DNA from: Desulfobacteraceae bacterium 4572_89 | GTDB taxonomy: Bacteria > Desulfobacterota > Desulfobacteria > Desulfobacterales > Desulfobacteraceae | Length of the DNA stretch: 25,642 nt | Direction of reading: 5' to 3' | Assembly: GCA_002085465.1 (NCBI GenBank) | Contig: NBML01000010.1 | Location: 1 to 25,642 of the forward strand | Shown: in pieces, positions 25,046 through 25,642 of the stretch | How positions within the stretch are numbered: the stretch's first letter is position 1 | Layout: every line of letters begins with the position of its first letter | Translations under genes and position numbers: made by a program | Notes under the pieces: model-generated | The model's input: only the letters and a program-made list of their open reading frames with translations | Databases searched by the model: none | What the model was told of the DNA's origin: nothing

Positions 25046-25313
25046 GCACAAAATCAAAAAAAATGACTTTTTTATTATTCCCCTGAAAATGAAGACCTAT
25101 TCTTTCTTGACACCTGGCCTTGCAACAGGAATTTATTAATGATATGTTAACAGAAGTTATAAAATAACATGAGTCCAACTGCCCTATAAAATCCGAAGCA
25201 GGACGTTTTTTCCTTCCGGGATTTGTAGTTTCAAAAAGGAAATAGAAAATTCCTTTTTCTGTTTTTTTATCGGTACAGCAATAATATATATTATGAATGT
25301 AAGGAGTATGACT
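25046..25313 (+). promoter_or_regulatory. Upstream region and leader of rho
   Basis: This stretch has no credible gene. A TTGACA at 25107-25112 has only poor -10 partners nearby. The main structure is a terminator-like hairpin, AAAAAGGAA (25233-25241) with TTCCTTTTT (25250-25258), followed within 4 nt by seven T (25263-25269), about 45 nt before the rho start. A looser stem-loop, AATCC-GAAG with CTTC-GGATT, precedes it (about 25190-25226). rho is autoregulated by attenuation in E. coli; an equivalent here is inference. Confidence 0.5.
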
Positions 25314-25642
25314 ATGGAACCAGTGCAAGGATACCTGGAAATAATGGACAAGGGATTTGGGTTTTTAAGAAATATTGAGGAAAACTTTAAGCCCAGACCT
25401 GAAAATCCATATGTTCCCACTAGCCTTATCAGAAAATTAAATCTCAGGGAAGGCAGTTTTATCCAGGGATTTGGTGAGAAAAAAGGCAGCAGCAACCTTA
25501 ACCTTGCCCTGATCCGTGTGGAGACCATCAACCACCTTCCCTTTGACGAATTCACAAATATACCCATGCTCCAGGACCAGACCAGCATCAATCCCTTTGA
25601 AAGGTATAATCTTGCCCAAGGTGAAGAGGATATCACGGGCAG
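25314..25642 (+). CDS. rho: Transcription termination factor Rho, N-terminal part (cut by window edge)
   Basis: Rho is the hexameric RNA-dependent ATPase that ends transcription of untranslated RNA. About 109 residues are visible from the ATG at 25314, which has AAGGAG 7 nt before it. GYLEIMDKGFGFLRNIEENF followed by PYVPTSLIRKLNLREGSFIQG matches the cold-shock-like RNA-binding domain (GxLE..dGfGFLR...Y.S...IR...LR.GD...G). NLALIRVETINHLPFDEF matches the next strand, and FERYNLAQGEEDITG matches the lead-in to the conserved R-I-x-D segment. The usual N-terminal helical domain before this is absent, so this is a short-N-terminus form. The ATPase domain lies beyond the window, so assignment rests on the RNA-binding domain. 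Confidence 0.85.
   Translation, partial: MEPVQGYLEIMDKGFGFLRNIEENFKPRPENPYVPTSLIRKLNLREGSFIQGFGEKKGSSNLNLALIRVETINHLPFDEFTNIPMLQDQTSINPFERYNLAQGEEDITG

Overview
The window looks like chromosomal DNA of a sulfate-reducing bacterium of the Desulfobacterota, most likely of the Desulfobacteraceae type. The evidence is the aprB-aprA-qmoA-qmoB-qmoC block (dissimilatory APS reductase plus its quinone-linked electron-transfer complex). The base composition is moderate; I did not compute it. No transposase, phage gene or CRISPR array is visible.

Layout. Positions 1-10921 are almost entirely minus-strand information-processing genes: rimP-nusA-infB-rbfA (rbfA cut by the window edge), tRNA-Gly(CCC) with its own promoter and terminator, then infC-rpmI-rplT-pheS-pheT, and a TadA-like deaminase upstream. 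Positions 11170-12919 carry a plus-strand dGTPase-like HD hydrolase and a YkgJ-type cysteine-cluster protein. These converge on a minus-strand pair, an SDR oxidoreductase and a second YkgJ-type protein. Positions 15077-22662 hold the sulfate-respiration block: aprBA, a strong terminator, a 216-bp leader, then qmoABC. leuB follows directly after the qmo terminator. Then come a MazE/MazF-like toxin-antitoxin pair with a promoter and palindromic operator, a minus-strand tRNA-Val(TAC)-tRNA-Asp(GTC) unit with near-consensus promoter and terminator, and the 5' end of rho.

How the genes work together. AprBA reduces adenylylsulfate to sulfite and AMP in the cytoplasm. QmoABC carries electrons from the menaquinone pool toward it, so the two adjacent operons form one respiratory module. 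sat, dsrAB and other sulfate-reduction genes are not in this window. The left half supplies translation initiation, ribosome maturation and tRNA charging.

Most notable signals. (1) A dispersed, non-coding, hairpin-forming repeat of about 83-97 bp occurs four times, always between genes (near 5.0, 11.1, 14.6 and 22.7 kb), with compensatory changes in its stem. (2) infB is broken twice, once at an A-run beside a 15-bp tandem repeat and once by an apparent deletion of roughly 107 nt that removes most of domain II; in an essential gene this points to sequence or assembly error, or a second copy. (3) infC appears to use an ATA start. (4) An SDR lacks the catalytic lysine and sits in an operon with a YkgJ-type protein. 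(5) The qmo leader carries a small ORF overlapping a 10-bp hairpin. (6) Several spacers carry short tandem duplications of 11-17 bp units.
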